A stretch of 64,000 nt of DNA from JBJYIN01 sp046237015 (GTDB taxonomy: Bacteria > Pseudomonadota > Gammaproteobacteria > Enterobacterales > Enterobacteriaceae). Under the pieces are notes generated by a model, which ran no database searches, was not told where the DNA came from, and saw only the letters and a list, made by a program, of their open reading frames with translations. This document shows positions 25,782-36,600 of this stretch, piece by piece. Position 1 is the first letter of the stretch; each line of letters starts with the position of its first letter. The stretch is from positions 366,059 to 430,058 of the forward strand of contig NZ_JBJYIN010000001.1 of the NCBI RefSeq assembly GCF_046237015.1, written 5' to 3'. The position numbers were made by a program, and so were the translations under genes.

Positions 25782-26330
25782 TTAATGTCCGGGGAATTCG
25801 ACCAGGCTATAGCAGTTAATCCCCATCGCTTCCAAACGCTGAGTACCACCCAAGTCAAATAGGTTGATGACAAAAGCCGCATCGGTAACATTGCCACCTA
25901 AACGACGAATCAGCTTAACGGTCGCTTCAATCGTCCCACCCGTTGCCAGCAAATCATCAATAACCAAAACGTTATCGGTGGCGCTAATAGCATCTTCGTG
26001 GATTTCCAAGCGATCAGAACCGTATTCCAATTCATATTTCTCACTGATCGTCGGGCGCGGCAACTTGCCCGGTTTACGAACAGGAACAAAGCCGACGCCC
26101 AACGCCAGAGCGACGGGAGCACCAAACAAGAAACCACGTGCTTCGGTTCCCACGACTTTTGTGATTCCTACATCACGGTAGCGGTTGGTCAGCATTTCAA
26201 TACTGGCAGCATAGGCTGCTGGTTCTTCCAGCAGACTCGTCACATCACGAAACAGAATTCCCGGTTTGGGGTAGTCAGGAATACTTTTAATACTGTTTTT
26301 AATCAATTCTAGCGGCTGTGCTGTCATCAT
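25782..26330 (-). CDS. apt: Apt, adenine phosphoribosyltransferase
   Basis: 182-aa purine-salvage enzyme converting adenine and PRPP to AMP. It has the type I PRTase PRPP-binding motif VLVIDDLLATGGT (about residues 121-133), the adenine-binding N-terminal segment PGILFRDVTSLL and GTEARGFLFG. Starts at 26330 or one codon later; a GGCACAGAG stretch precedes both. It lies 75 bp upstream of dnaX on the same strand. Confidence 0.96.
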   Translation of the reverse strand: MMTAQPLELIKNSIKSIPDYPKPGILFRDVTSLLEEPAAYAASIEMLTNRYRDVGITKVVGTEARGFLFGAPVALALGVGFVPVRKPGKLPRPTISEKYELEYGSDRLEIHEDAISATDNVLVIDDLLATGGTIEATVKLIRRLGGNVTDAAFVINLFDLGGTQRLEAMGINCYSLVEFPGH

Positions 26331-26580
26331 CTCTGTGCCTGATAAAACGTTCTAACCATACTAATGCCGACCCCATGCACCCTCCCACATCCCATCTACG
26401 AATGAAATGGTAAACTTATGGAAGCAATGAAATGGCGGCCTGAGCACGAAAGCGGTCAAATCTAGTCAAACTGGCAGATAAAAGCAACAATCCACGCTGC
26501 GTCAGCGCGTTTTTGTCACGACCATCATACCCCTACCAAATCTATCGGCTAACGCAGCAGGTTGTGTTACAAGCGAACGG

Positions 26581-26973
26581 TTATAAATGTCTTCCGGAAA
26601 TTTTTTGTTGTTCAGGATCAATAACCGGTAGACGAAGCATGAAGGTCAGTAAAATTGCCAAAATAACCAGTAACAATATCCTGACCCAATTCATCTTAAC
26701 CAGCCAAAGCGACAGAGCGAACGTTAACAAAATAGCGGTAATCGCCTTCCATTTCGCGCCCGGCGGTAAAGCCCGATATTGCTGCCAATGACGTAAATAG
26801 CTACCAAACCACGATCGATACAGCAGCCAATCATGAAAACGTGGGGATGAACGCGCAAAGCACCATGCGGCTAAGAATAAAAACGGCGTAGTCGGCAACA
26901 AAGGCAGTACAACACCAAGCGTTGCCAATACCACGGCGACCCACCCTAATATGATTAACGCCACACGATACAT
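26581..26973 (-). CDS. ybaN: YbaN, DUF454 inner-membrane protein
   Basis: 130-aa inner-membrane protein of the DUF454 family with three hydrophobic segments (about residues 4-22, 25-42 and 88-118) and the family signature LPLLPTTPFLFLAAWCFARSS. The start at 26973 (MYRVALIILGW) has AAAGGTGA directly upstream and matches E. coli YbaN. A longer in-frame start at 27054 would add 27 residues with no match. It is divergent from priC. The function is unknown. Confidence 0.9.
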   Translation of the reverse strand: MYRVALIILGWVAVVLATLGVVLPLLPTTPFLFLAAWCFARSSPRFHDWLLYRSWFGSYLRHWQQYRALPPGAKWKAITAILLTFALSLWLVKMNWVRILLLVILAILLTFMLRLPVIDPEQQKISGRHL

Positions 26974-27125
26974 ATTCACCTTTATGATCCAGACACCCTG
27001 ATCACACTTTAGCATCAACGTTTCTGACTCGTTAGTTAAGATATTCTCATTCAAGGTAAGACAATCTCTTGTACCTAACTATCATTGAAGGCAAGCTGGG
27101 CCGTCGCATGAAATAGGAAAATAAT

Positions 27126-27662
27126 GTGAACACTCACAAACTGCTGCTGGCTCTTGAACAACAGATAGCAACGCTTGCAAACGCAATTGAGCCTGTGGCG
27201 GATAGGCCCATTCAACAATCGCGCTTCGACCGCCATTTATTCAGTTGTTACGGTACACGCCTAAAAGATTATCTGGCCGAAATCAGTCAGAACTTATATC
27301 TCATCAGGCAGCTAGTGGCCGAACAACGTCCGGAACACGTCGCTTTCATCGCCGAAAAATTGGTTCAACAGATGACGGCCTTACAGCGTGAATTGGCAAC
27401 GCAACCGTTACGGCATCAGGAACAGCCCAAAATCACATCGGCTGACGATCTCTACCACAAGCTGGCAGAACATCAGGATTATGAACGCCGACTGCTCGCG
27501 ATGATTCAGGACAGGGAAAGCCTGCTCAACCTGCAAACGCAATTAACTGAACAACAGCGGTTACAAAAAGAACTGGCTGCGCTGGAAGGACGATTATCCC
27601 GCTGCCGTCAGGCGCTCTCCCGGCTAGAACGCACCATCGAGCGCAACGAGCAAGGACTGTAA
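27126..27662 (+). CDS. priC: PriC, primosomal replication protein N''
   Basis: 178-aa DNA-binding protein that helps load DnaB at stalled forks. It is all-helical, with the conserved RFDRHLFS segment (about residues 33-40) and the C-terminal basic helical part RLSRCRQALSRLERTIER. It uses a GTG start at 27126 with AGGA 7 bp upstream. Sequence identity to E. coli PriC is low, as usual for this family, but position (between ybaN and ybaM) and pattern agree. Confidence 0.9.
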   Translation: MNTHKLLLALEQQIATLANAIEPVADRPIQQSRFDRHLFSCYGTRLKDYLAEISQNLYLIRQLVAEQRPEHVAFIAEKLVQQMTALQRELATQPLRHQEQPKITSADDLYHKLAEHQDYERRLLAMIQDRESLLNLQTQLTEQQRLQKELAALEGRLSRCRQALSRLERTIERNEQGL

Positions 27663-27680
27663 ATTCTGCCGTCTTTCTGC

Positions 27681-27877
27681 TATACCCGTCATACTTCAAG
27701 TTGCATGTGCGTTGGCTGCGTTCAGTCACCCGAATCACTTACTCAAGTAAGCTCATCGGGATTCCTTCGCTTGCCGCGTTATTCGGCCTTATGGCCTCAC
27801 CCCTTCGGGGTCAGCGCAAGCGCTGTTCAAAAACGCTTTGCCGTTTTTGTCCTGAAACTTGAATTATTTTGGGTATA
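27681..27877. repeat. ERIC-like element 3 (197 bp) with one inserted module, inverted
   Basis: Bounded by TATACCC and GGGTATA. Read on the reverse strand it matches the left two thirds of element 2, including the same 73-bp four-hairpin insert (27777-27849), without a difference that I can see. It lacks the second insert. It sits between priC and ybaM, within what is a short gene pair in E. coli. Confidence 0.85.
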
Positions 27878-27919
27878 TACCCACAAGGCACGAGTAAAAT
27901 TCACTGAGGTAGCATCATT

Positions 27920-28084
27920 ATGTCACTGGAAAACGCGCCGCCGGAAATCAAACTGGCTGTCGATCTGATTATGTTGCTGGAAGATAATCAGATCGAACCA
28001 CAAATTGCGCTGGCCGCACTGGACATTGTACGAGCAGACTTCCAGAAGAAAGTGCAGCAGGAAAACACGCCAGCGGAGCTATAA
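27920..28084 (+). CDS. ybaM: YbaM, DUF2496 small protein
   Basis: 54-aa protein, MSLENAPPEIKLAVDLIMLL at its N-terminus, agreeing with E. coli YbaM (53 aa). TGAGGT lies upstream of ATG 27920. The function is unknown. It normally follows priC closely, but here an ERIC element separates them by about 257 bp. Confidence 0.9.
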   Translation: MSLENAPPEIKLAVDLIMLLEDNQIEPQIALAALDIVRADFQKKVQQENTPAEL

Positions 28085-28184
28085 GGTTCAAGAGAAAGAC
28101 CGGGACGGCTCTGGCACTAGTCTAGCCACTCTATCGTCTGCCACTATCGCAGCCCCTCTCAACCATATAAATCCTTTTCTCATG

Positions 28185-31100
28185 CTACGCCTTTCCTTCC
28201 TCACCCAAATCCCGAGAAACCTCTTTTACCACCTGTCCATCGGCATTATGCAGATGCACTTCCAACTGATCGAAGGCAATGTTGATATCATGTTCCCGAC
28301 ACATTTGGTCAATGCTCCGGTTTAGCTCATCAACGGTATAGCTGCGGTCACGTAGTTCACGTACATACAAACGTAACTCATGATCCAATGCGCTGGCACC
28401 GAATCCCAAGAAAAACACCTGTGGTTCGGGATCAATCATCACCCGGGGGTTATCACGCGCCGCCTTCAATAAGATCGCTTTCACCTTATCCAGATCGGAA
28501 CCGTAGGCCACACCAATTTTGATCAAGACGCGAGTAATCGTGTCCGATAACGACCAGTTAATCAGCCTTTCTGTCACAAAAGCCTTGTTTGGAATGATCA
28601 CTTCTTTTCGATCGAAATCGGTAATGGTTGTTGCACGAATACGGATTTTACTGACCGACCCAGAGAAAGAGCCGATGGTAATCGTATCGCCGATACGGAC
28701 GGGGCGCTCAAACAAAATAATGAGACCGGAAACAAAATTGGCGAAAATTTCCTGCAAACCGAACCCCAAACCGACAGATAACGCAGCCACTAGCCACTGT
28801 AACTTATCCCAGGAAACACCGAGCGAGCTGAGTGCTGTCACGGCCCCGACCGCACTAATCAGGTAGGTTAATATCGTCGTAATCGCATATGACGTTCCCT
28901 GACGAAGTTGTAAACGGGAAAGAACCAGCACCTCCAACAGACCAGGAAGGTTACGGGTCATGACATAAGCGACAACCGTCACCACCAGTGCCAATAGCAA
29001 GTTACCCAGCGTTACCGCCTGCAACACACTATTGCCCGCCACCGTGCTGCTATAGTGCCACAGCGTAATACTGTCGAGATAAGACATGACCGTGACCAGA
29101 TCCGACCAAATCCAATAGAAAGCACCAGAGAAGATCAACAACAGCACCATCGTCGTTAAACGTAGCGACTGCTGCCCTATTTGCTCTAACGCTAGCGGCG
29201 GCTCGGGAACCGGCTCGCTCCCTTCGGCGCCCTCTTTCACCATACTTTGTCGACGCGCCACCGCACGACGGTAAGCCAGACGACGTGCTGCGACACTCAA
29301 ACCACGAATTGTCGTCAGATAAATAATGCTCCAAACGATCAGTAGATACAGACTATCTACCCAGCGCCCGGCTAATCTCAGCGTGGTATAAAAATAACCG
29401 TTATACATTAATCCAATCAGTACTGGCGGCATCAGCGCAAGTGCCGTAATAACAATAAGTCGAACGGTATGCGTTTCTTTTTCACGCCAACTATCACGAC
29501 ACAAAGGGAAAACCAATATCCCCAGTAAAATCAGGTTACAAAACATGACGATTTGGCCAATGACGTCATCCGCCAGATACAGCGGCGCTTTCTCACCGAT
29601 GACAGCCCAAAAAATCATCGGCAGCATCGCGCCACCTATGCGAACAACCTGTCGACGATAATGTGCCGCCAACGAAGCGGTAAAATTGAAATGCCGCTCG
29701 CTGATGCCTCCCGGCAACAGGCTGCGATATGCCAAACCGAATACCATCCAGAACAGCACCAGATTTTGGCTTAATGACCAAATAAACCCGCCAATCGTAC
29801 TTTCTATATGTCTAACCCAGAATCCAATCGCCAGAATTAACAGCCCCACAGGAAGAATCATGATGAATTCCAGGAGAATAGCCTGTGGGGTATGAAGCTG
29901 ACTGTCCCGTTTAAGCTGACCAACATCATTCGCCAGATGCATTTGATAGCTTTGAATAGCGCCACGTCGCCAGTGGAGTAAAAAGGCTAGCACTACCATG
30001 GGGATCAGAAAAATCAGTGCGTACAATGAACCTTGTAACAGGTTGTCTGGCTTAATATTGATATTAAAGTGGCGAACCTGCTGTTTCAGTGCCGAAGGCA
30101 GCTCTTTAATCCAGTTCCAGTTCATCGGTTTATTGCTGCTAACCCAGAAGATCTGCTGCGTTAACGTATGCTGTAGGGAAGCATTGACATCTACCAATTG
30201 CTGCCGATTAATTTGTAGATTAATCGCCAACATAAGCTGGTTACCGAGTTGTTTGTTCAGTTGATCCAGCAGTTCACGGCGCATATCCAAAATTTGCTCC
30301 AGCGCCTCGCTGACCTCTTGGTCAAGCGGCGTATTACTGGCCGCCATCAGTTGTTGAATATACTCATCCCCGCGGAACAGCACATCGCGCTGCTGGTTGA
30401 TTTCAAACTGTTCCAGTCGTAAATCCGCAATCTGTGTGCTCATGTCGCTCATGGATTCCGCCGAAGGCAAATTGAGCTGCTGTTGGTATAAAATACGCGA
30501 CAAAAGCAAACTGCCTTTCAACACCTGAACCTGTTCTTTCAGATTCCGCTCTGACTGCGTGGTACGATCGAGCCAGTTTTTTACCTGAATACTCTGCTGA
30601 ACCAACGTATTACCCGCCTGTGTTGCCTCAATCAACCGCTGGCTGAGCTGTCGATTGGTATCCAGTTCCGCTTTGACCAACGGGTTTTCCTGAATACGCT
30701 GAGCATCTTCAGAGGTTTGTGCTTCCTTGGCGGTTTTTTCGGAAAGGTTCAGTCGTTTACCGTTAATTATCCCCTGTAACAATTGAACCATACGTTCTAA
30801 TTGATTGATCTGGGCGGCAGTGTAGTCCCGCTGTTTTTGTAACAGATCCTGCAAGGTGGTGTTCACTTCAAGGCTTTTACGCTGTTGCTCCATCTGCAAA
30901 CCAATCAGGATCTGTTCGGTTTGCCATAATACTTGCTGGCTGGGACGTAAACCGTTCTGGCTATCAACACCATTCAGCTGATTACGAATTTGCTGGCTGC
31001 GTTGGGATGCGGACAATAAAGCACTCTGTACGCGTTCAGGCTGGGTTTGTAGCGATATCAACTGGCTGTTATAAGTCGATAAATTTTCCTGTGCCGCCTG

Positions 31101-31550
31101 TAAATCATCCAACGTCTCATTTAGTCGAGCTTCCAGTTGCCGTAGTGACAGCGACGACAATGATTGAGGGCTAACGCCTTCTGTGCCATTCAATTCAGTC
31201 AATGCGTCCGTCGCCTGCTTTAATCGGCTCGGAGCCTGAGCAGCCTGCTGTTTAAGCTGACTGGTTTCCTGACGAACGCGTTCAATGGCATCCAGCAATT
31301 CCAGAGTTTGCGTCAAGTCCTGCTGAGCTAATTTGTCTGTCGAAGTCAGATTTTTTTGTTTATTCAGCGAATCCAGACGATTCTGAATATCACTTCTGGT
31401 TGGCAGGTCGCTACCGGAAGACGCCCCCTGAACCGCAGGCGTTAACAGGCATAATAAAAACACCAGTTTCATTATGCTGCGGGCTGCGGTATAAAAATGA
31501 CGGAAAACATGCGGTAGGGAAGGATGTGAGGAAAAACGCCTGAAGCTCAT
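28185..31550 (-). CDS. mscK: MscK (KefA), potassium-dependent mechanosensitive channel
   Basis: 1121-aa inner-membrane channel of the MscS superfamily that opens under membrane tension with K+ dependence. A signal-like N-terminus precedes a large periplasmic coiled-coil region (residues about 45-480, rich in Gln and Leu). Then come several transmembrane segments and the C-terminal MscS domain with GLGFGLQEIFANFVSGLIIL pore-lining helix and the VxIGDTITIGS beta domain. The length is one residue from E. coli MscK. It is convergent with ybaM. Confidence 0.96.
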   Translation of the reverse strand: MSFRRFSSHPSLPHVFRHFYTAARSIMKLVFLLCLLTPAVQGASSGSDLPTRSDIQNRLDSLNKQKNLTSTDKLAQQDLTQTLELLDAIERVRQETSQLKQQAAQAPSRLKQATDALTELNGTEGVSPQSLSSLSLRQLEARLNETLDDLQAAQENLSTYNSQLISLQTQPERVQSALLSASQRSQQIRNQLNGVDSQNGLRPSQQVLWQTEQILIGLQMEQQRKSLEVNTTLQDLLQKQRDYTAAQINQLERMVQLLQGIINGKRLNLSEKTAKEAQTSEDAQRIQENPLVKAELDTNRQLSQRLIEATQAGNTLVQQSIQVKNWLDRTTQSERNLKEQVQVLKGSLLLSRILYQQQLNLPSAESMSDMSTQIADLRLEQFEINQQRDVLFRGDEYIQQLMAASNTPLDQEVSEALEQILDMRRELLDQLNKQLGNQLMLAINLQINRQQLVDVNASLQHTLTQQIFWVSSNKPMNWNWIKELPSALKQQVRHFNINIKPDNLLQGSLYALIFLIPMVVLAFLLHWRRGAIQSYQMHLANDVGQLKRDSQLHTPQAILLEFIMILPVGLLILAIGFWVRHIESTIGGFIWSLSQNLVLFWMVFGLAYRSLLPGGISERHFNFTASLAAHYRRQVVRIGGAMLPMIFWAVIGEKAPLYLADDVIGQIVMFCNLILLGILVFPLCRDSWREKETHTVRLIVITALALMPPVLIGLMYNGYFYTTLRLAGRWVDSLYLLIVWSIIYLTTIRGLSVAARRLAYRRAVARRQSMVKEGAEGSEPVPEPPLALEQIGQQSLRLTTMVLLLIFSGAFYWIWSDLVTVMSYLDSITLWHYSSTVAGNSVLQAVTLGNLLLALVVTVVAYVMTRNLPGLLEVLVLSRLQLRQGTSYAITTILTYLISAVGAVTALSSLGVSWDKLQWLVAALSVGLGFGLQEIFANFVSGLIILFERPVRIGDTITIGSFSGSVSKIRIRATTITDFDRKEVIIPNKAFVTERLINWSLSDTITRVLIKIGVAYGSDLDKVKAILLKAARDNPRVMIDPEPQVFFLGFGASALDHELRLYVRELRDRSYTVDELNRSIDQMCREHDINIAFDQLEVHLHNADGQVVKEVSRDLGEEGKA

Positions 31551-31673
31551 GATACGTAATCGGTTTAAACGGAATGCACTAGATTACCATGATATCTACT
31601 ACACACCGCATGTCTAAAAGTAACGATTCATGATTGCGATTAGTCGCTCATCGAACCCGGTGCAATGGATGAT

Positions 31674-32315
31674 TCAAACCGGAGTATGGCGGATCGCGGT
31701 ACTGAAACGGAGCATGTCAATAAAGGCATCCGTCAGGGTTGGTGCTTCCTGTTCAAGATTGAAACTGTCAGGCATAAACAGCCAATTTTCCATAATGCCT
31801 GAAAAATAGGCACGCATGGCGATGGCGGCGCGACGAGGGTGAATATCCGTTGGTAACATGCCCATACGGATGCACTGCATCAGGTTATTTTCAATATCAA
31901 CGTAGCAGGAAAGATAAAGCGCTTTACGTGCGTTATAAGATTGCAGCATTTCTCCCACAAACTCGCATTTGTGAAAGATGATTTCCATCATGGAGCGCCA
32001 CTGAGGATCGCTGACGGTTAAACGAAGCATATAAATCAATAATTCACGCATCACATGGAGTGGATTATCAGGAAATTTTGTCTGATACTCTAATTCAAAC
32101 TGGTTGAGTTTGGACTCAGCCAGCGTCCATATTTCATAAAACAGCTCAGCTTTATTTTTAAAATGCCAGTAAATGGCACCACGGGTCACACCTGCAGCAG
32201 CGGCAATATCGGCGAGCGACGTAGCGGATACTCCATGCTCTGAGAACATTCTCAATGCAGTATCAACTATATGTCTTCGGGTTTCCTGAGCTTGTTGTTT
32301 GGTTTTTCGTGCCAT
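31674..32315 (-). CDS. acrR: AcrR, TetR-family repressor of acrAB
   Basis: 213-aa repressor. The N-terminal TetR helix-turn-helix has TSLADIAAAAGVTRGAIYWH (about residues 31-50), and the C-terminal ligand-binding domain is helical. It is divergent from acrA, with the operator in the 141-bp gap, so it should repress both acrAB and itself. Confidence 0.96.
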   Translation of the reverse strand: MARKTKQQAQETRRHIVDTALRMFSEHGVSATSLADIAAAAGVTRGAIYWHFKNKAELFYEIWTLAESKLNQFELEYQTKFPDNPLHVMRELLIYMLRLTVSDPQWRSMMEIIFHKCEFVGEMLQSYNARKALYLSCYVDIENNLMQCIRMGMLPTDIHPRRAAIAMRAYFSGIMENWLFMPDSFNLEQEAPTLTDAFIDMLRFSTAIRHTPV

Positions 32316-32343
32316 ATCGCTGTATTTGAAGGAAAGTGCGATT

Positions 32344-32367
32344 TACATACATTCGAGTATGTATGTA
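32344..32367. promoter_or_regulatory. AcrR operator in the acrR-acrA gap
   Basis: A 24-bp inverted repeat, TACATACATTC gA GTATGTATGTA in outline, matches the E. coli acrAB operator in arms and spacing; only the central bases differ. Confidence 0.9.
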
Positions 32368-32456
32368 ACATAGCACGAACATAAGACTATCGCAGCAATG
32401 GGTTTTAAGCTTGTGATCCATTGGTCAATTTCAAATCGGACACTTGAGGTTTATCT

Positions 32457-33647
32457 ATGAACAAAAACAGAGGGCTAACGCCTCTGGCGGCAGTTCTGAT
32501 GCTTTCTGGCGGCTTAATTCTCGCAGGATGTGATAATAGTGCAAATCAGCAAGCGGGTGAGCAACAGGCACCAGAAGTGGGCATTGTGACCTTAAAAACC
32601 CAATCGCTGGATGTCACGACAGATTTACCAGGTCGTACCAACGCCTATCGCATCGCAGAAGTGCGCCCTCAGGTTGGCGGAATCATTCTAAAACGCAACT
32701 TTGTTGAAGGAAGTGACATAAAAGCTGGGGCATCATTATATCAGATCGACCCTGCGACCTATGAAGCTAGCTACAATAGTGCCAAAGGCTCATTAGCACA
32801 GGCACAGGCCAGCGCTGAAATCGCTCGCTTAACGGTGAATCGTTACAAGCCGTTATTAGGAACCAATTACATCAGTAAGCAGGAATACGATCAGGCTGTC
32901 GCCACGTCCCGTCAGGCAGATGCCGCGGTTCAAGCAGCTAAAGCGGCTGTTGATACCGCTCAGATCAACCTCGCTTACACCAAAGTCAGCTCACCGATTT
33001 CCGGCCGGACAGGTAAATCAACGGTAACGGAAGGAGCGCTGGTTGCGACCGGTCAAGCGACAGCATTAACTACCGTCCAGCAACTCGATCCGATTTATGT
33101 CGATGTCACTCAATCCAGCAATGATTTTCTGCAACTGAAGAAAGAGCTGGAAAACGGTACGTTAAAACAGAGTGAAGGCAAAGCAACCGTGCGTTTGCTA
33201 TTGGAAAATGGCGTCGAATATACGCATCCCGGTACATTGGAGTTTTCAGGCGTGACCGTTGATGAAACGACCGGCTCGATTACCCTACGGGCTATTTTTC
33301 CAAACCCGCAACACGATCTTTTACCTGGCATGTTTGTCCGTGCTCGCCTTGAGTCCGGTGTAAACAGCAATGCCCTGCTCGTTCCACAGCAAGGTATTAC
33401 CCGTGATCCACGTGGCGAAGCCACAGCAATGGTCGTGGGGGAAGGTGATAAAGTTGAACCTCGCACGCTGAAAACCAGTAAAGCGATTGGTGACAAATGG
33501 TTGGTTACCGAAGGCTTGAAAGCAGGCGATCGCGTTATTCTCACTGGCTTGCAAAAAATCAGGCCCGGTGCGCAAGTGAAGGTCAAAGAAATCGCTCAAG
33601 GCAACGAGCAACCGCAGCAAGCGTCCGCTGAACCCGCGAAGTCTTAA
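32457..33647 (+). CDS. acrA: AcrA, RND efflux periplasmic adaptor lipoprotein
   Basis: 396-aa membrane-fusion protein linking AcrB to TolC. The lipoprotein signal peptide ends in LILAGC (Cys25 lipidated). It is followed by the lipoyl domain (VRPQVGGIILKRNFVEGS), the alpha-helical hairpin (residues about 100-170, Ala/Gln-rich) and the beta-barrel and membrane-proximal domains. It is cotranscribed with acrB, which begins 16 bp after the stop. Confidence 0.97.
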   Translation: MNKNRGLTPLAAVLMLSGGLILAGCDNSANQQAGEQQAPEVGIVTLKTQSLDVTTDLPGRTNAYRIAEVRPQVGGIILKRNFVEGSDIKAGASLYQIDPATYEASYNSAKGSLAQAQASAEIARLTVNRYKPLLGTNYISKQEYDQAVATSRQADAAVQAAKAAVDTAQINLAYTKVSSPISGRTGKSTVTEGALVATGQATALTTVQQLDPIYVDVTQSSNDFLQLKKELENGTLKQSEGKATVRLLLENGVEYTHPGTLEFSGVTVDETTGSITLRAIFPNPQHDLLPGMFVRARLESGVNSNALLVPQQGITRDPRGEATAMVVGEGDKVEPRTLKTSKAIGDKWLVTEGLKAGDRVILTGLQKIRPGAQVKVKEIAQGNEQPQQASAEPAKS

Positions 33648-33663
33648 CAGGAGCCGGTGATTC

Positions 33664-36600
33664 ATGGCTAAGTTTTTTATAGATAGACCCATTTTTGCGT
33701 GGGTGCTCGCCATTATGGTGATGCTGACAGGGCTATTGGCTATTGTAAAACTGCCAATAGCCCAATACCCGACAATCGCACCACCAGCGATTGAAGTGAC
33801 GGCGTCTTATCCTGGTGCCGATGCATCAACGCTGCAAGATTCCGTTACCCAGGTTATCGAACAAAACATGAATGGTATCGATAACCTGATGTATATGTCA
33901 TCAAGTAGTGATTCATCGGGTACCGCGCAGATTACGCTGACCTTCGATGCAGGCACTGATGCCGATATTGCGCAGGTTCAGGTACAAAACAAGCTGCAAT
34001 TGGCAATGCCGTTGTTACCTCAGGAAGTTCAGCAGCAAGGCGTTAACGTCCAAAAGTCCAGTAGCAGCTTCCTGATGGTCGCCGCCTTCATCAGTGAAGA
34101 TGGCAAATTATCGCAGGAAGATATTGCGGACTATGTCGCCGCTAACGTCAAGGATCCTATCAGCCGAACTTCTGGTGTAGGTGATGCACAATTATTCGGC
34201 GCCCAATACGCGATGCGTATTTGGCTTGACCCGAATAAACTGAACAACTATCAGTTAACCACGGGTGACGTCACTGCAGCTATTAAGGTACAGAATAACC
34301 AGATTGCCGCAGGGCAATTGGGTGGTTCACCGCCGGTACCGGGTCAGCAGTTGAACTCCTCTATTATTGCGCAAACCCGTCTGAACTCACCGGAGGAATT
34401 TTCTAAAATCCTTCTGAAAGTTAATCCGGATGGATCTCAGGTTCGCCTGAAAGACGTTGCACGCGTTGAACTCGGTGCCGAAAGCTATGATGTTATCGCT
34501 CGTTTCAACGGACAGCCCGCGTCTGGTATCGGTATTAAACTGGCGACGGGTGCGAACGCATTGGATACGGCAACTGCTGTTAAAAACGAACTGGCCAAAT
34601 TGCAGGAATTCTTTCCTTCAGGGCTGAAAGTTGTTTATCCCTATGACACCACCCCTTTCGTTAAAATATCCATTAACGAGGTGGTAAAAACACTGGCGGA
34701 AGCCATCGTTCTGGTTTTCCTGGTGATGTATCTGTTCCTGCAGAATTTCCGTGCCACGCTGATTCCTACGATCGCGGTTCCCGTTGTCCTGTTAGGTACG
34801 TTCGCCATACTTTCAGCCTTTGGTTATTCCATTAACACCTTGACGATGTTTGCCATGGTGTTGGCCATCGGGCTTCTGGTGGATGACGCCATTGTTGTTG
34901 TCGAAAACGTGGAACGCGTCATGGCGGAAGAAGGCTTGCCGCCGAAAGAAGCAACGAAACGCTCAATGGAACAAATCCAAGGGGCGCTGGTCGGTATTGC
35001 TTTGGTTCTATCAGCCGTATTCATCCCCATGGCATTTACAGGGGGTTCCACGGGGGCAATCTACCGTCAGTTCTCCATCACGATTGTATCCGCGATGGTG
35101 TTATCTGTACTGGTTGCTCTGATTCTAACTCCAGCCCTTTGCGCCACGTTGCTGAAACCGATCGCCAAAGGCGACCATGGTCAAAAAACGGGCTTCTTCG
35201 GTTGGTTCAATCGGTTGTTCGAGAAAAGTTCTCACCATTACACGGATAGCGTAGCAAACATCCTGCGTAGCACCGGACGTTATCTGCTGGTCTATCTGTT
35301 GATTGTGGTGGGGTTGGCGTTGCTGTTTCTGCGTTTGCCTAGTTCATTCCTTCCCGAGGAAGATCAGGGGGTTCTGCTAAATATCGTTCAGTTGCCTGCT
35401 GGCGCCACGCAAGAGAATACCCAGAAAATAATGGATCGGATGACCAAATATTATCTGGAAAATGAAAAAGACAACGTTCAATCCGTCTTTACGGTTACGG
35501 GTTTCGGCTTCTCCGGTCGAGGACAGAATGCGGGCTTAGGATTTGCCAGCCTAAAAGACTGGGATGAACGTCGTGGTAGTGAAAACAAAGTCACCGCTAT
35601 CGCGGGCAGAGCGAATGCTGCATTCAGCCAAATCAAAGAAGCTATCGTGATTGCAGCCAACGTTCCTGCGATCGTTGAACTGGGGACGGCAACGGGCTTT
35701 GACTTCCAGTTAATCGATCAGGCCAACCTTGGTCACCAGAAACTCACTGAAGCGCGTAATCAACTTTTGGGAATGGCGGCTCAGCGACCTGATATGCTGG
35801 TGCAAGTACGCCCCAACGGCATGGAAGATACGCCGCAGTTCAGGCTCGATATTGACCATGAAAAAGCGCAAGCGCTGGGTGTCTCACTGTCAGACATCAA
35901 TACCACGCTGGCAACCGCTTTAGGTGGAAGTTACGTGAATGACTTCATTGACCGTGGACGTGTCAAGAAAGTGTACGTCCAGTCTGATGCCCCATTCCGT
36001 ATGCTTCCTGATGATATCAAGAGCTGGTACATCCGTGGTAGTAGCGGACAAATGGTCCCCTTCTCGGCCTTCACACAAAGCCATTGGGAATATGGTTCAC
36101 CTCGACTGGAACGCTACAACGGTCAACCTTCCATGCAAATTCAAGGGGAAGCCGCACCAGGTAAGAGTACGGGTGAAGCCATGGCACTGATGGAAGAATT
36201 CGTGACCAAATTGCCGCAGGGCATCGGCTACGAATGGACCGGGATGTCTTATCAGGAACGTTTGTCAGGTAATCAGGCACCGGCAATCTATGCTATTTCG
36301 TTGATTGTGGTGTTTCTGTGCCTCGCTGCGCTTTATGAAAGTTGGTCTATCCCGTTTTCTGTCATGCTGGTGGTGCCACTGGGTATTATTGGTGCCTTGA
36401 TCGCCGCCAATATGCGTGGCCTCGAAAACGACGTCTACTTTAAGGTGGGCTTGCTGACAACCATAGGGTTATCCGCCAAGAACGCCATACTGATAGTCGA
36501 ATTCGCCAAAGACCTGATGGAAAAAGAAGGCAAAGGACTGATTGAAGCAACGCTGGATGCTGTCCGTATGCGTTTGCGCCCAATACTGATGACGTCACTC

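Noticed and set aside
27526..27738. Recurrent short frames with MIRVTERSQRTCNL-type peptides overlapping the repeats
   Set aside because: These arise from the ERIC-like repeat itself (similar peptides recur at other copies, for example 1174 and 11161) and are not genes.
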